A DNA stretch of 64,000 nucleotides from Cupriavidus metallidurans CH34 (GCF_000196015.1 NC_007973.1:3038001-3102000); one strand, 5' to 3'. Shown: positions 1-9,012, counted from the first letter of the stretch. Notes: a model not told the origin generated them from the letters alone. Translations and numbers: made by a program.

Positions 1-1
1 G

Positions 2-100
2 CTGCCCACGGCCAGTGACGCGCGCCAGCTCGACCTGCTCGGCGACGGCAAGCGCGCTACATCTGAAGGTACGCAGCAGGCCCCCGGAGAACACGCATGA
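2..100 (+). CDS. C-terminal end of a ZapB-like (TIGR02449-type) protein, partial
   Basis: An open frame runs from the window edge and ends in a TGA that overlaps the ATG of zapA (ATGA overlap at 97–100). The visible 32 residues end in ...TQQAPGEHA and carry no domain. The call rests only on position: in Burkholderiaceae a short coiled-coil, ZapB-like division protein normally lies directly upstream of zapA. The overlap suggests translational coupling. The N-terminus is outside the window, so the identity is an inference. Confidence 0.5.
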   Translation: MPTASDARQLDLLGDGKRATSEGTQQAPGEHA

Positions 101-420
101 GCAACAAGCAAGTGGAAGTGAACATCGCCGGCCAACCGTATCGCTTCGCGATCGCACCGGACAACGAGGCCGCGCTGCTGGAAGCCGTGGCATTGGTCGA
201 CGACAAGATGAACAAGCTCAAGGGCACCGTCGCCGCGAAGGGTGTGGAGCGGGTGGCCGTGATGGCGGCGATCAGCATTGCGTCGGACCTGCTGGCAATG
301 CGCCGCAAGCAGGAAGAAGAAGGCGCGATTCCCGTCGACGCGGTGCGCGCGCGCATTCGCGAACTGAACGAGCGCGCCGACGAAGCACTGCGCCAGTACG
401 CGCACGTCGGCACGCGCTGA
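97..420 (+). CDS. zapA: Cell division protein ZapA
   Basis: This 107-residue protein has the ZapA layout: an N-terminal beta-rich head (MSNKQVEVNIAGQPYRFA) followed by a helical coiled-coil tail (RARIRELNERADEALRQY). ZapA binds FtsZ in the cytoplasm and bundles its filaments at the Z-ring. The start is set by the ATGA overlap with the upstream gene and by a GGAGA-like site just before it. The downstream order zapA – 6S RNA – EVE protein supports the assignment. Length is typical of the family. Confidence 0.93.
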   Translation: MSNKQVEVNIAGQPYRFAIAPDNEAALLEAVALVDDKMNKLKGTVAAKGVERVAVMAAISIASDLLAMRRKQEEEGAIPVDAVRARIRELNERADEALRQYAHVGTR

Positions 421-819
421 GCGGCCTGCTTGCGGTCTGGCTGCGCTCTGTTTCGCTAACCGGAAGAGCCAACCCTTGCATTGCGCGGCCACGGCCCCAT
501 CTGCCCGGATGTGAAGCCGATGCCGCGCACGCCGTGCGCGAGTGTTGTGGAAAATGTAACGACGCCGTACGTCCGGCTTGGTATGACTGTCGTCGCGGTG
601 TATAGTGTAGCCACTGCACGGCGCATGCGACCGATGCAGTTGGATGGTCGGGTTATCGCGCCTGGCCGCCGTTTCCATCCCATCCTTAGTTGAAACGGCA
701 AACGTCTGACATCCCGAGCGTATTGCACGCACAGGAACCAAAAGTCAGACGTTTGACAGTTTCCCTGCCTGGTTCGTGAGGGTCATAAACTCCTTGAACC
801 GATATGCATTGCATGGTGC
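421..819. other. Intergenic region between zapA and the 6S RNA, with a long inverted repeat
   Basis: No convincing gene is seen here. Two 19–20-base arms (692–710, GAAACGGCAAACGTCTGAC, and 744–763) are nearly perfect inverted copies separated by about 33 bases. They could fold into a long stem, or be a two-site operator in front of the 6S RNA. The open frames across this stretch lack ribosome binding sites and coding character. Confidence 0.5.
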
Positions 820-985
820 GGGATCATGTCGTATGGGCGAGCGCGTTACCGCATTCATAGTCTGGGCCGAGCTTGGACTCCCTGAGTGGGCGATGTACCC
901 GAAATACGACTTCCGCAGCCACTCTGAACCTCACTTGGGTTCAGGATGCCGACCCAGCGGCCGAGGCGGGGACCCCCTAAAAGGC
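820..985 (+). ncRNA. ssrS: 6S RNA (approximate ends)
   Basis: The stretch lies between zapA and the downstream enzyme gene, the usual place of ssrS in proteobacteria. It is GC-rich, non-coding and highly self-complementary, and it ends directly at a strong rho-independent terminator (979–1013). 6S RNA binds sigma70 RNA polymerase in stationary phase by mimicking an open promoter. I cannot fold it here, so the ends are estimates and the call depends on context plus the terminator. A covariance-model search would settle it. Confidence 0.6.
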
Positions 986-1014
986 GGTGGTTTGATAGAA
1001 CCACCGCCTTTTTC
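976..1014 (+). terminator. Rho-independent terminator of the 6S RNA
   Basis: A perfect stem AAAGGCGGTGGTT / AACCACCGCCTTT with a six-base loop is followed by a T run. It lies right after the 6S RNA region and before the EVE gene. Confidence 0.85.
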
Positions 1015-1049
1015 TTTGACTGCTCATAGACGGACCGATCGGTATCACA

Positions 1050-1529
1050 ATGCCCTCCTCCGCCCAGCGTGCCCGCCAGTACTGGCTGATGAAGTCCGAA
1101 CCGGACGAAGCCAGCATCGATGATCTCGCCCGTGAAGGCACGTTGCCGTGGACCGGGGTTCGCAATTACCAGGCACGCAACTTCATGCGTGACCAGATGC
1201 GCATCGGCGACGGCGTCCTGTTCTATCACTCGTCATGCCCGGAACCCGGCATCGCCGGCCTGGCCGAGGTCTGCTCGCAACCCTACCCCGATTCCACGCA
1301 GTTCGATCCGAAGAGCGACTATTACGACAGCGCATCGAAGCAGGACAATCCGCGCTGGTCGCTTGTCGACGTGAGCTTCGTCCGCAAGAGCACGCTGATC
1401 CCCCTCCAGGCACTGCGTGAGCACGATGCGCTGGCCGACATGGTCGTGCTCCGCCGCGGCAATCGTCTGTCGATCACGCCGGTCACGCCGGCCGAGTGGC
1501 GCTATATCACCGAAAAGCTGATGAAGTAA
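1050..1529 (+). CDS. EVE domain-containing protein
   Basis: This 159-residue cytosolic protein is essentially one EVE domain, a PUA-like fold related to YTH. Typical elements are the N-terminal QYWLMKSEPDE, then W-TGVRNYQARNFMR, then LFYHSSC and GIAGLAEV. EVE proteins are thought to bind modified bases in DNA or RNA; the ligand here is unknown. The start at 1050 keeps a dozen residues before the conserved YWLMKSEP; a later ATG at 1089 would cut into that motif. It is the usual neighbour of the zapA–6S RNA locus. Confidence 0.88.
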   Translation: MPSSAQRARQYWLMKSEPDEASIDDLAREGTLPWTGVRNYQARNFMRDQMRIGDGVLFYHSSCPEPGIAGLAEVCSQPYPDSTQFDPKSDYYDSASKQDNPRWSLVDVSFVRKSTLIPLQALREHDALADMVVLRRGNRLSITPVTPAEWRYITEKLMK

Positions 1530-1712
1530 GCACCGCCGCAGCAATGCGGCACTGCGCGTCCAGCAACACTGGGCCGCACCGACGCCGCCGGCGACTTTGA
1601 TTTGCAGCAACAAGTGCGCGAGACACGCGCGAATGCGTCACGTTCGGGCGAGCCAGGGAACGAACACCGGCCACGTGCGTCTGATAGCCATCACTTTGAT
1701 CGGGAGAACAAT

Positions 1713-2402
1713 ATGAAGAAACTGCTGGCTGCCTCGCTGCTGAGTACAACCGCCGCCATGGCCGCCGCCCAGACGGTTGCACCTCCCTCGGGTGTTCTGT
1801 CGCTGTCCGCGCAAGCCGCGACCGAGGTGCCGACCGACGTCGTACACCTGACCCTGGCTGCCGAACAGGAAGGCCCCGAGCCGACGGCCATCTCCAATGC
1901 GCTGTCGTCGCGCACGCAGGCCGTGCTGGCACAGGCCAAGCGCACGTCAGGCGTGGAGGCCCAGTCGGGCGGCTTCACGATTCATCCGAATACCGACCGC
2001 AATGGCCGCATCAGCACGTGGCGTGGCCGCTCGGAGGTGATCCTGAAGTCGAAGGATTTCGCCGCCGTGTCGAAGCTGGCCGGCGAACTGGCCAGCCAGA
2101 TGCAGGTGCAGAACATCGCGTTCTCGCTGTCGCGCGAGACACGCCTGGCTGCCGAGCAAAAGCTCGCCGACCAGGCCGTGGCCGCGTTCCGCGACAAGGC
2201 ACAGGCCACGACAAAGCTGTTCGGCTATAGCGGCTACACGATCCGCGAAGTCTCGCTGAACGAATCCGGCGGTGTCATGCCGATGCCGCGCATGTATGTC
2301 GCGAAGGCCATGTCGGATAGCGCTGGCGCGCCGATTCCGGTGGAAGGTGGCAAGAGCCAGGTCACGGTTTCCGTGAACGGCTCGGTGCAGATGGTGAAGT
2401 AA
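1713..2402 (+). CDS. SIMPL domain-containing periplasmic protein
   Basis: This 229-residue protein has an N-terminal signal peptide (MKKLLAASLLSTTAAMAAAQ) and then a SIMPL/DUF541 domain, with GVLSLSAQAATEVPTDVVHLTL at the start and SQVTVSVNGSVQMVK at the end. Members are periplasmic or outer-membrane proteins of poorly known function (Brucella BP26, E. coli YggE, linked to oxidative stress). The start is chosen for the signal peptide and for the GGGAG ribosome site seven bases upstream; the frame stays open further back but has no better start. Confidence 0.85.
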   Translation: MKKLLAASLLSTTAAMAAAQTVAPPSGVLSLSAQAATEVPTDVVHLTLAAEQEGPEPTAISNALSSRTQAVLAQAKRTSGVEAQSGGFTIHPNTDRNGRISTWRGRSEVILKSKDFAAVSKLAGELASQMQVQNIAFSLSRETRLAAEQKLADQAVAAFRDKAQATTKLFGYSGYTIREVSLNESGGVMPMPRMYVAKAMSDSAGAPIPVEGGKSQVTVSVNGSVQMVK

Positions 2403-2412
2403 GCGGGTCACT

Positions 2413-2453
2413 CCCCTCTCCCGTGGTGTATAGACCAGGAAACGGGAGAGGGG
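2413..2453. terminator. Bidirectional hairpin between convergent genes
   Basis: A perfect 12-bp stem (CCCCTCTCCCGT / ACGGGAGAGGGG) lies between the SIMPL gene and the convergent matB gene. There is no T run, so it may be an intergenic repeat rather than an intrinsic terminator. The CTCTCCC/GGGAGAG stem recurs at 11,151 and 60,164. Confidence 0.5.
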
Positions 2454-2475
2454 GCCGAGCCCCTCTCGGCTCAAC

Positions 2476-4029
2476 TCACAGCGCCCCGAACTGCTGGCGC
2501 AGCACGTTCTTCTGCACCTTGCCCATCGTATTGCGCGGCAACTCATCGACCACGTGCACACGCTTGGGTACCTTGAAATTGGCGATGCGGCCCTTCAGCG
2601 TGCCGATCATGCCAGCCTCATCAATCTCCATGCCCGGCTTGCGTACGACCACGGCAACGACGGCCTCGCCGAAGTCAACATGCGGCACGCCGATCACGGC
2701 TGACTCCACCACGCCCGGCATCTCGTCGATAAAGCTCTCGATTTCCTTCGGATACACGTTGTAGCCGCCCGAGATGATCAGGTCCTTACTGCGACCTACG
2801 ATCGTCAGGTAGTTGTCCGGCACGATGCGTTCGCCTGCCTGGCTGACGATCGCGCCACCAAGGCGGCCCACATCCCCAGTCTTGAACCAGCCATCGGCCG
2901 TAAATTCCTCCGCCGTCTTCTCGGGCATCCGCCAGTAGCCCTTGAACACGTTCGGCCCCTTGACCTCAACGTTACCGATCACACCCGGCTCGCACGACTT
3001 GCCTTCGCTGCCCGTCACGCGCACCGACACGCCCGGCAGCGGCCTGCCCACGGTGCCACCGATCCGCTCACCCAGTGCCGGGTCATACGGATTCGATACC
3101 AGCATCACGGTCTCGCTCATGCCGTAGCGCTCCAGGATCGTGTGGCCGGTGCGCTCGCGGAATGCGTCGAACGTCTCCAGCAGCAGCGGCGCCGAGCCCG
3201 AGACGAACAGGCGCATGTTGCTGCACAGTTCCTTGTCGAAACGGGGCTCCTGCAGCATTCGCACGTAGTACGTAGGCACGCCCATCATCACGGTGGTACG
3301 CGGCAGGTACTTCAGGATCTGGCCCATGTCGAGCTTCGGCGCCCAGATCATCTTGGCGCCCGCGAGCAGCGCGCCATGCGAGGCCACGAACAGGCCATGC
3401 ACGTGGAAGATCGGCAGCATGTGCAGCAGCACATCATCGCTGCGCCAGCCCCAATACTCATTCAGCGTTTGCGCGTTCGATGCCAGGTTTCGATGCGTCA
3501 GCATCGCGCCCTTGCTGCGGCCGGTGGTGCCCGACGTGTAGAGAATCGCGGCCAGATCGTCGTCCGCGCATTCGACCGTCTCGAACGTGTCAGGCTGCAC
3601 TGCCGCGCGTTGCAGCAGCGAACCGGTGCGGTTATCGTCGAGCGTGAAAACATGGGCGGTGCCGTGCCGGAACGCCACTTTCGACACCCAGCCGAAGTTG
3701 TTGCTGCTGCAGACCACCACGGCAGGCTCGGCGTTGCCGACAAAGTAGTCGATTTCGGCCTCCTGGTACGCGGTGTTCAGCGGCAGATACACATAGCCGG
3801 CGCGCAACGTGGCCAGGTACAGGAACAGTGCTTCCGGCGACTTCTCGACCTGCACCGCCACGCGCGAGCCGGCGGGCAGCTTCAGCGCGGTCAGCAGGTT
3901 GGCCAGCTTGGCGGTGGCGCGATCGAGGTCGTCCCACGAGTAGTAGAGCCCGTCATGCGTTTCGATGCAGCATGCGGTGCGGTCGGCGGGAAAGCGGGAT
4001 TCGAACAGGGCGAACAGGTTGGCGTTCAT
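2476..4029 (-). CDS. matB: Malonyl-CoA synthetase (malonate–CoA ligase)
   Basis: This 517-residue ANL-superfamily adenylate-forming enzyme converts malonate, ATP and CoA to malonyl-CoA in the cytosol. The P-loop motif ILYTSGTTGRSKGAMLTH is near residue 165, the A5 motif ERYGMSETVM near 305, the hinge region GRSKDLIISGGYNVYPKEIE near 420, and the catalytic lysine region PRNTMGKVQKN near the end. It is the last gene of the leftward operon that also holds malonyl-CoA decarboxylase. That context favours malonate over other acids. A general acyl-CoA ligase is the alternative. Confidence 0.88.
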   Translation of the reverse strand: MNANLFALFESRFPADRTACCIETHDGLYYSWDDLDRATAKLANLLTALKLPAGSRVAVQVEKSPEALFLYLATLRAGYVYLPLNTAYQEAEIDYFVGNAEPAVVVCSSNNFGWVSKVAFRHGTAHVFTLDDNRTGSLLQRAAVQPDTFETVECADDDLAAILYTSGTTGRSKGAMLTHRNLASNAQTLNEYWGWRSDDVLLHMLPIFHVHGLFVASHGALLAGAKMIWAPKLDMGQILKYLPRTTVMMGVPTYYVRMLQEPRFDKELCSNMRLFVSGSAPLLLETFDAFRERTGHTILERYGMSETVMLVSNPYDPALGERIGGTVGRPLPGVSVRVTGSEGKSCEPGVIGNVEVKGPNVFKGYWRMPEKTAEEFTADGWFKTGDVGRLGGAIVSQAGERIVPDNYLTIVGRSKDLIISGGYNVYPKEIESFIDEMPGVVESAVIGVPHVDFGEAVVAVVVRKPGMEIDEAGMIGTLKGRIANFKVPKRVHVVDELPRNTMGKVQKNVLRQQFGAL

Positions 4030-4144
4030 GGTGCGGGACTAGTACGAAACAAGTACGGGACAGGTACGGAATGCTGGGAAAAGCGGACCCGGGGAGCCTT
4101 GGCGATACGGTGCGGCCGGTAATGATAGCCCGGCCGCCACCCGG

Positions 4145-4927
4145 TTACTCTCCAGTGAAATCCGGAGGCCGGTGCGCCAGAAACGCGGCCACGCCCTCGG
4201 CATGGTCGCGACTGGTGGCGTAACGGAAATGGGCGTCGAATTCGGCGTCGGTCAGCAGCGTGGGATCTGGCGACAGGCGACGAATCGTCGTCTTGTTGAT
4301 GCGGGCCGCAAGCGGCGCGCCGGCGCTCAGCCGCTGCACGGTTGCCGTCACTTCGTCGTGCATGGCCGCCGCAGGCACCACTCGCGTGAGCAGCCCCTTG
4401 CGCTCAGCCTCCAGTGCATCGAACACACGGCCTTCGAGCAGGATCTCGAGCGTCACCGCCCGCCCCACCAGCGCAAGCAGGCCGCGCAACTCGCCGGGCG
4501 CCATCGGAAAGCCGAGCCGGTTGATCGGCACGCCGAAGCGGCTGCCCGCAGCGGCCACGCGCAGGTCGCAATTGCAGGCAATCTCGAGGCCACCGCCAAC
4601 GCAAACGCCCTCGATGGCGGCCAGCGTCGGATGCGGGCATTCTGAAATCGCCCGCAGCGCCGGTGCGATGATTTCCGTGTGGTAGCGGCGGACAGCCGCC
4701 TCGTCTCCGCGCACAGTCGGAAACTCCGCAATGTCGGCGCCGGCGGCGAAGTTGCCGTCGGCACCGCGCACAAGCACGCAGCGCAGCGACATGTCCGCCG
4801 CCAGCGTGGCGAATCCGGCGGCCAGCGCCTGCCACATGTCGACCGAGATTGCATTGAGCTTGCCCGGATTCGACAGCGTGACGACGGCCGTCGACCCTTC
4901 GCGCGAGAACGTGACGGTGTCGCTCAT
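4145..4927 (-). CDS. Enoyl-CoA hydratase/isomerase family protein
   Basis: This 260-residue crotonase-fold protein has the oxyanion-hole segments NFAAGADIAEF (about residue 60) and the GVCVGGGLEIACNCDLRVA block (about 105–125), and ends PPDFTGE. The substrate cannot be told from sequence. The start ATG overlaps by one base the stop of the upstream Bug gene (TGATG), which indicates coupled translation. It lies between Bug and matB in the malonate operon, so a side role in acyl-CoA handling is likely but unproven. Confidence 0.85.
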   Translation of the reverse strand: MSDTVTFSREGSTAVVTLSNPGKLNAISVDMWQALAAGFATLAADMSLRCVLVRGADGNFAAGADIAEFPTVRGDEAAVRRYHTEIIAPALRAISECPHPTLAAIEGVCVGGGLEIACNCDLRVAAAGSRFGVPINRLGFPMAPGELRGLLALVGRAVTLEILLEGRVFDALEAERKGLLTRVVPAAAMHDEVTATVQRLSAGAPLAARINKTTIRRLSPDPTLLTDAEFDAHFRYATSRDHAEGVAAFLAHRPPDFTGE

Positions 4928-5937
4928 CAGTCGATCTTCGCGCCCGAGCGCTGCACCACGTCTGCCCAGCGCTTGATCTCGGCGTGCTGGAATTGCGCGA
5001 ACTGCTCCGGCGTGTACTGCGGGATGTCCGAACCGTTCTGCAGCCAGATCTGCTTCATCTCCGGGTTGTTCAACGCCTTGGTGGTCTCGGCGTAGAGCCT
5101 GTCGACGACTTCCTTGGGCGTGCCCTTGGGCGCCCACAGCGCATACCAGGTGGACACGTCGTAGTTGGGCAAACCGGCCTCGGCAGCGGTCGGTACGTTC
5201 GGGAACGCCGCGGAACGCGTCTTCGATGCCACGGCCAGCGCCTTGATGCGCCCGGCGCGGATATGTTGCGACGATGAACCAAGGCCATCGAACATCAGAT
5301 CCACCTGGCCGGCGATCAGGTCCGACAGCGCAGGGCCCGCGCCCTTGTACGGCACGTGGATCAGATCGGTCTGCGTCTGCAGCTTGAACAGCTCGCCCGC
5401 CAGATGGTGCGAGGAACCGTTGCCGGCCGAGGCGTAGTTGAGCTTGCCCGGATTGGCCTTGGCATAGGCGATCAGGTCCTTCACGCTGGTGGCCTGCACC
5501 TTGCCCGAATTGACCACGATCACCTGTGGCGGCTGGGCAATCACCGTGATGGGAATGAAGTCCTTCTCGATGTCGTAGTCGAGCTTCTTGTAGAAGGACG
5601 GTGCGATCGCGTGATGCGCGCCGCCAATGAACAGCGTGTAGCCATCGGGGGCCGCCTTGGCGGCGATGCTCGCGCCAACGGTGCCGCCCGCGCCACCACG
5701 ATTGTCGATGACGAACTGCTTGCCGAGCTGCTTCGACAACTGCGCGGTAAGCGGCCTCGCAAACGCATCGGTGCCGCCGCCGGCCGGGAACGGCACGATG
5801 ACGGTGACCGGCTTGCTCGGCCATGTATCGGCCTGCGCGGCCGGTGCGTAAAGACTGGTGACCCCGGTCCCGGCCATCAGGCCAGCCACTGCAAACACGC
5901 GTGCAAATGTGGTCAGATTCCGCTGACGACGATTCAT
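4927..5937 (-). CDS. Bug-family tripartite tricarboxylate transporter substrate-binding protein
   Basis: This 336-residue periplasmic protein has a signal peptide (MNRRQRNL...AAQADTWPSKPVTVIVPFPAGG) and the Bug signature region (PFPAGGGTDAFARPLT, then NRGGAGGTVGA). Bug proteins bind carboxylates for TctAB-type transporters; this genome group has many orphan copies. No TctA/TctB genes are adjacent. The start at 5937 is favoured over the longer frame by an AGGAGA site about seven bases upstream. Its place beside matB and the decarboxylase suggests malonate as ligand, which is inference. Confidence 0.87.
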   Translation of the reverse strand: MNRRQRNLTTFARVFAVAGLMAGTGVTSLYAPAAQADTWPSKPVTVIVPFPAGGGTDAFARPLTAQLSKQLGKQFVIDNRGGAGGTVGASIAAKAAPDGYTLFIGGAHHAIAPSFYKKLDYDIEKDFIPITVIAQPPQVIVVNSGKVQATSVKDLIAYAKANPGKLNYASAGNGSSHHLAGELFKLQTQTDLIHVPYKGAGPALSDLIAGQVDLMFDGLGSSSQHIRAGRIKALAVASKTRSAAFPNVPTAAEAGLPNYDVSTWYALWAPKGTPKEVVDRLYAETTKALNNPEMKQIWLQNGSDIPQYTPEQFAQFQHAEIKRWADVVQRSGAKID

Positions 5938-6056
5938 GTACTGTCTCCTCTCTCTTCTCTTTGGAAAGTCAATCAAAAGTACGACTTGCTACGACTCATA
6001 CACCCGACGAAAAATTGCCCTGGCGGTCTCCGTGTCCGCTCCTTTTCGACCCTCGA

Positions 6057-7478
6057 TTACAGAAGCTTTGCCACCGCCCGACTGATGCGGGGATTGCCGT
6101 CGCCAAGGCGAGCCAGATTGTCATCCAGCGCATCAGGCACGTAAAGGTAATTGACCATCATGCCGCACGATTGCGCACGCCCTTTGCGCGACATGTCGGC
6201 GCCCCAGTTCACGCGCTCCACACATGCGCCGTTGCCGAGGTGAAAGCGCGCCACCGGATCGGCGGGCACGCCCTTGCCACCCTCTCGCACCAGATAGTGC
6301 GCGGCCAGTGTCATGGCTGTATCGCGTATCACGGTATCTTCAGTGTCCGCTGACAACGCGCTGAACCATGCCGCGCCATCGGCGGGCACCTCACCATGCT
6401 GCTCGCGCCAGCGTGCAAGGCGCTTGACACCGAGCACGCGGTCGATGGACTCACCGTCCCGCTTGCGCAGCCAGTCCGCAAACCCGGGGATCGGCGACAA
6501 CGTGGCGAACTGCTTGAGCTTGGGATGCTCGCGCTGCAATTCCTCGATCACCCGCTTGAGCAGGAAATTGCCGAAGCTCACGCCGCGCAACCCCGCCTGC
6601 GTGTTCGAGATCGAATAGAAGATGGCCCACTTCACGCGCCGCAGGTCTTCCAGCGGTGCGGCTTCATCGAGCAGTGCCTGCACGTTGGCGGCCATCTCGG
6701 GCACGAACGCAACCTCGACGAAGATCAGCGGTTCGCGCGGAATGCGGGGGTGGAAGAACGCATAGCAGCGGCGATCCGAATCCAGCCGGTTGCGCAGGTC
6801 GGTCCATGACGAGATCTCGTGCACGGCCTCGTAGCGAATCAGCTTCTCGAGCAGCGACGCGGGCGAGTCCCACGTGATCGGCTGCAGTTCGAGCAAGCCC
6901 ACGTCGAACCAGTTCGAGAACAGCGCCTCCAGGTCCTCATCGAGTTCGCGCAAGCCCGGGATGCGCTTGTGCCAGCGCAGCATGTCCGCGCGCAACTGGA
7001 TCAGGAAGTGCAGCCCGCAAGCACTGTTGCCACGCTGCCCATGCAGTGCGGCAAAACGCTTGAAAAAACGGATGCGTGCGTTGGACAGCGCCTGCGACAA
7101 GCCGGACGCGGTAGCCGGCTGGCCGCCAGCCGCATCGCGGACGGCGGCCACCTCGGCCAGCACGCCGAGCATCGCCTGGCGAAGCGGCTCCACCGCAGCC
7201 TCGTATTCGTCCTGCCACGCCTGGGCGGCGGCGTTGGCGGCGACATCGGTCAGCCGCGCGTCGAAGCACTGACGCAACTGGTCGCGCTGACGTTTGGTTG
7301 CGCGCGTGGACAGGGCGGGCGTGTCCTGCGCCTTCGCAGGGCCTGCCGCAGTGGCATCCGCATCGCCCTTCCGGTTCCACCAGCGGCCGAAGCGCGATAA
7401 CAAGGTGTCGGACACGGGCTCGGCGGCATCGAGCGGCGCGCTGACTTTCTGTTGATCTGAGGTGTCGAGGGCGGTCAT
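6057..7478 (-). CDS. Malonyl-CoA decarboxylase
   Basis: This 473-residue cytosolic enzyme converts malonyl-CoA to acetyl-CoA and CO2. Family blocks are visible: an N-terminal helical domain, then GLHFLIQLRADML, then CYAFFHPRIPREPLIFVEVA, then FYSISNTQAGLRGVSFGNFLIK-like residues (GVSFGNFLLKRVIEEL), and PIPGFADWL. The conserved SFGNFL and HP elements around the active site are intact. The start at 7478 has an AGGAA site upstream; longer in-frame extension is low-complexity. It follows the GntR regulator and precedes Bug, ECH and matB, giving the route malonate → malonyl-CoA → acetyl-CoA. Confidence 0.92.
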   Translation of the reverse strand: MTALDTSDQQKVSAPLDAAEPVSDTLLSRFGRWWNRKGDADATAAGPAKAQDTPALSTRATKRQRDQLRQCFDARLTDVAANAAAQAWQDEYEAAVEPLRQAMLGVLAEVAAVRDAAGGQPATASGLSQALSNARIRFFKRFAALHGQRGNSACGLHFLIQLRADMLRWHKRIPGLRELDEDLEALFSNWFDVGLLELQPITWDSPASLLEKLIRYEAVHEISSWTDLRNRLDSDRRCYAFFHPRIPREPLIFVEVAFVPEMAANVQALLDEAAPLEDLRRVKWAIFYSISNTQAGLRGVSFGNFLLKRVIEELQREHPKLKQFATLSPIPGFADWLRKRDGESIDRVLGVKRLARWREQHGEVPADGAAWFSALSADTEDTVIRDTAMTLAAHYLVREGGKGVPADPVARFHLGNGACVERVNWGADMSRKGRAQSCGMMVNYLYVPDALDDNLARLGDGNPRISRAVAKLL

Positions 7479-7519
7479 GGAGATTCCTGCGTAGGGGCGA
7501 GCGGATCGATCACAAACCT

Positions 7520-8221
7520 TCAGTCCTGTCCAGCCAGGCGAAGCTGGCCCGGCGCTACGGCGGGCGGCTCCGGATCGGCACGATCCAGCGCGCTCAACGC
7601 GCCGCGCTGGCGCAGCACGTGGGTTTTCATTAGCGCTTCCGCGCCTTCCGGATCGTGTGCCTTCAGCGCCGAGAACACCGACATGTGCTCGGCACACGAT
7701 TCCTGAATGCGGCCCGGCAGCTTCAGGCTCTTGTGCCGCGACAGGCGCAGCACCTTGCGCAAGTCACTGACCACGCCCGACAGCCAGCGGTTGCCGGCCA
7801 GCCGCTGGATCGCCTCATGAATCTGGTAGTTGGTCTCGTAGTAGGCGTCGATATCGCCCGCCGCCGCATGACGGGCCAGCTCGGCATGCAAGCCTTCGAG
7901 CGCATCGAGATCGGTCTGGGTGACGTTGCGCGCGGCCTCGTAGGCGCAGCGCCCTTCGAGCAGGGCCATCAGCGGAAAGATTTCGTCGAGATCCTGCTCG
8001 GTGAGTGCATTGACGAAACATCCGCGACGCGGCTCCAGCCGCACCAGCCCTTCCGCGGCCAGGACCTTCAGCGCCTCGCGCATTGGCGTGCGCGACGTGC
8101 CCAGTGCGGCCGCAAGCGCGACTTCGTCGATCCACGCGCCTGGCAACAGCGTGTGATCGTCGATCATGGCACGCAGCCGATCGGCAACTTCGAGGTAAAG
8201 CGCCTGCTGGACGATCCGCAT
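7520..8221 (-). CDS. GntR family (FadR/FCD) transcriptional regulator of the malonate operon
   Basis: This 233-residue regulator has an N-terminal winged HTH (DEVALAAALGTSRTPMREALKVLAAEGLVRLEPRRGCFV, residues about 30–70) and a C-terminal FCD effector-binding domain with metal-type residues (ALLEGRCAYEAAR, NYQIHEAIQRLAGN). It is first in the leftward operon, 41 bp ahead of the decarboxylase gene, as MatR is in rhizobial malonate operons. A perfect 16-bp palindrome lies 45 bp upstream of its start and is the likely operator. The effector is probably malonate or malonyl-CoA, by inference. Confidence 0.86.
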   Translation of the reverse strand: MRIVQQALYLEVADRLRAMIDDHTLLPGAWIDEVALAAALGTSRTPMREALKVLAAEGLVRLEPRRGCFVNALTEQDLDEIFPLMALLEGRCAYEAARNVTQTDLDALEGLHAELARHAAAGDIDAYYETNYQIHEAIQRLAGNRWLSGVVSDLRKVLRLSRHKSLKLPGRIQESCAEHMSVFSALKAHDPEGAEALMKTHVLRQRGALSALDRADPEPPAVAPGQLRLAGQD

Positions 8222-8266
8222 GAAGCCCTTTCGATGACATCACCGAGCGGCGCATACACCGCAATA

Positions 8267-8282
8267 ATTCATAATTATGAAT
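8267..8282. promoter_or_regulatory. Palindromic operator upstream of the GntR gene
   Basis: ATTCATAATTATGAAT is a perfect 16-bp palindrome in otherwise GC-rich sequence, 45 bp ahead of the regulator's start codon. Size and symmetry fit a dimeric GntR/FCD regulator, so autoregulation of the malonate operon is likely. Confidence 0.6.
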
Positions 8283-9012
8283 AAGGGCGCGCGCGCCGCA
8301 AGGAGTTTCGATGCTGCAAAGCGGCATCAAAGTCGTGAATCGGCCATGCGCCACACGGTGATATCGGATAGTCCCGTGAGATGAGGGCGGTAGACGACGA
8401 TGGGATGCGGATAGAGGGGATAGAGGTGCGGCGGGCAACGTTCCTGCCTCCCACAGGAAAATTGCCCGCGCCAGAAAGAACCGCTACTGGACAACATCAT
8501 CGACGCCGGACTGGATGCGCCTGGCGCGCGTGGGTCAGATTTGACATGCTGGCGCTGGCCCAGCGCCTGCCCCCGTTCAAGCACCCAAGCGTGGGTGCAG
8601 ATCTTCCCGTTTGGCTTTTCCGTCGTTTTCGGTCGCATCCGCGCATCTTTCGTACGCGCTCTCCCTTCGATGCGGCCGTGGACATTTCCTGTCCCGACCT
8701 GATTCTTGTAACAGACTGTATAGCGAGGACCATGCCACGCTGGCTAAGTTATTGATTTTATTGAGGCGGACGATCCGAGACTTGTTACAAGTGCCAGATC
8801 ATGTAACAGGATGTTTCTCCTTCGTTACGACCCCCACTACCCTGCTGGTTGTCGCCAATATGCCGCAGCGAGCGATTAGTGATGGCGGCGGTACGCCGCG
8901 ATGCGAAAATGCGCCGCACACTGCACGAAAGCCGATGTTCAATCGGTTGCAAATATGAAACATGGGCTGGAAGCGACATCCGGCCCTGTCAAAACTCTCG
9001 GAGAGGTCCGGC
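8283..9012. other. Gene-free region with TGTAACA repeats
   Basis: No open frame here looks coding. Three TGTAACA elements are present (8707–8713 within CTTGTAACA, the palindrome ACTTGTTACAAGT at 8780–8792, and 8802–8808), all upstream of the DUF898 gene. They could bind a regulator. The rest shows nothing I recognise. Confidence 0.4.

Noticed and set aside
3142..4122. 326-codon frame on the + strand
   Set aside because: Antisense to matB.
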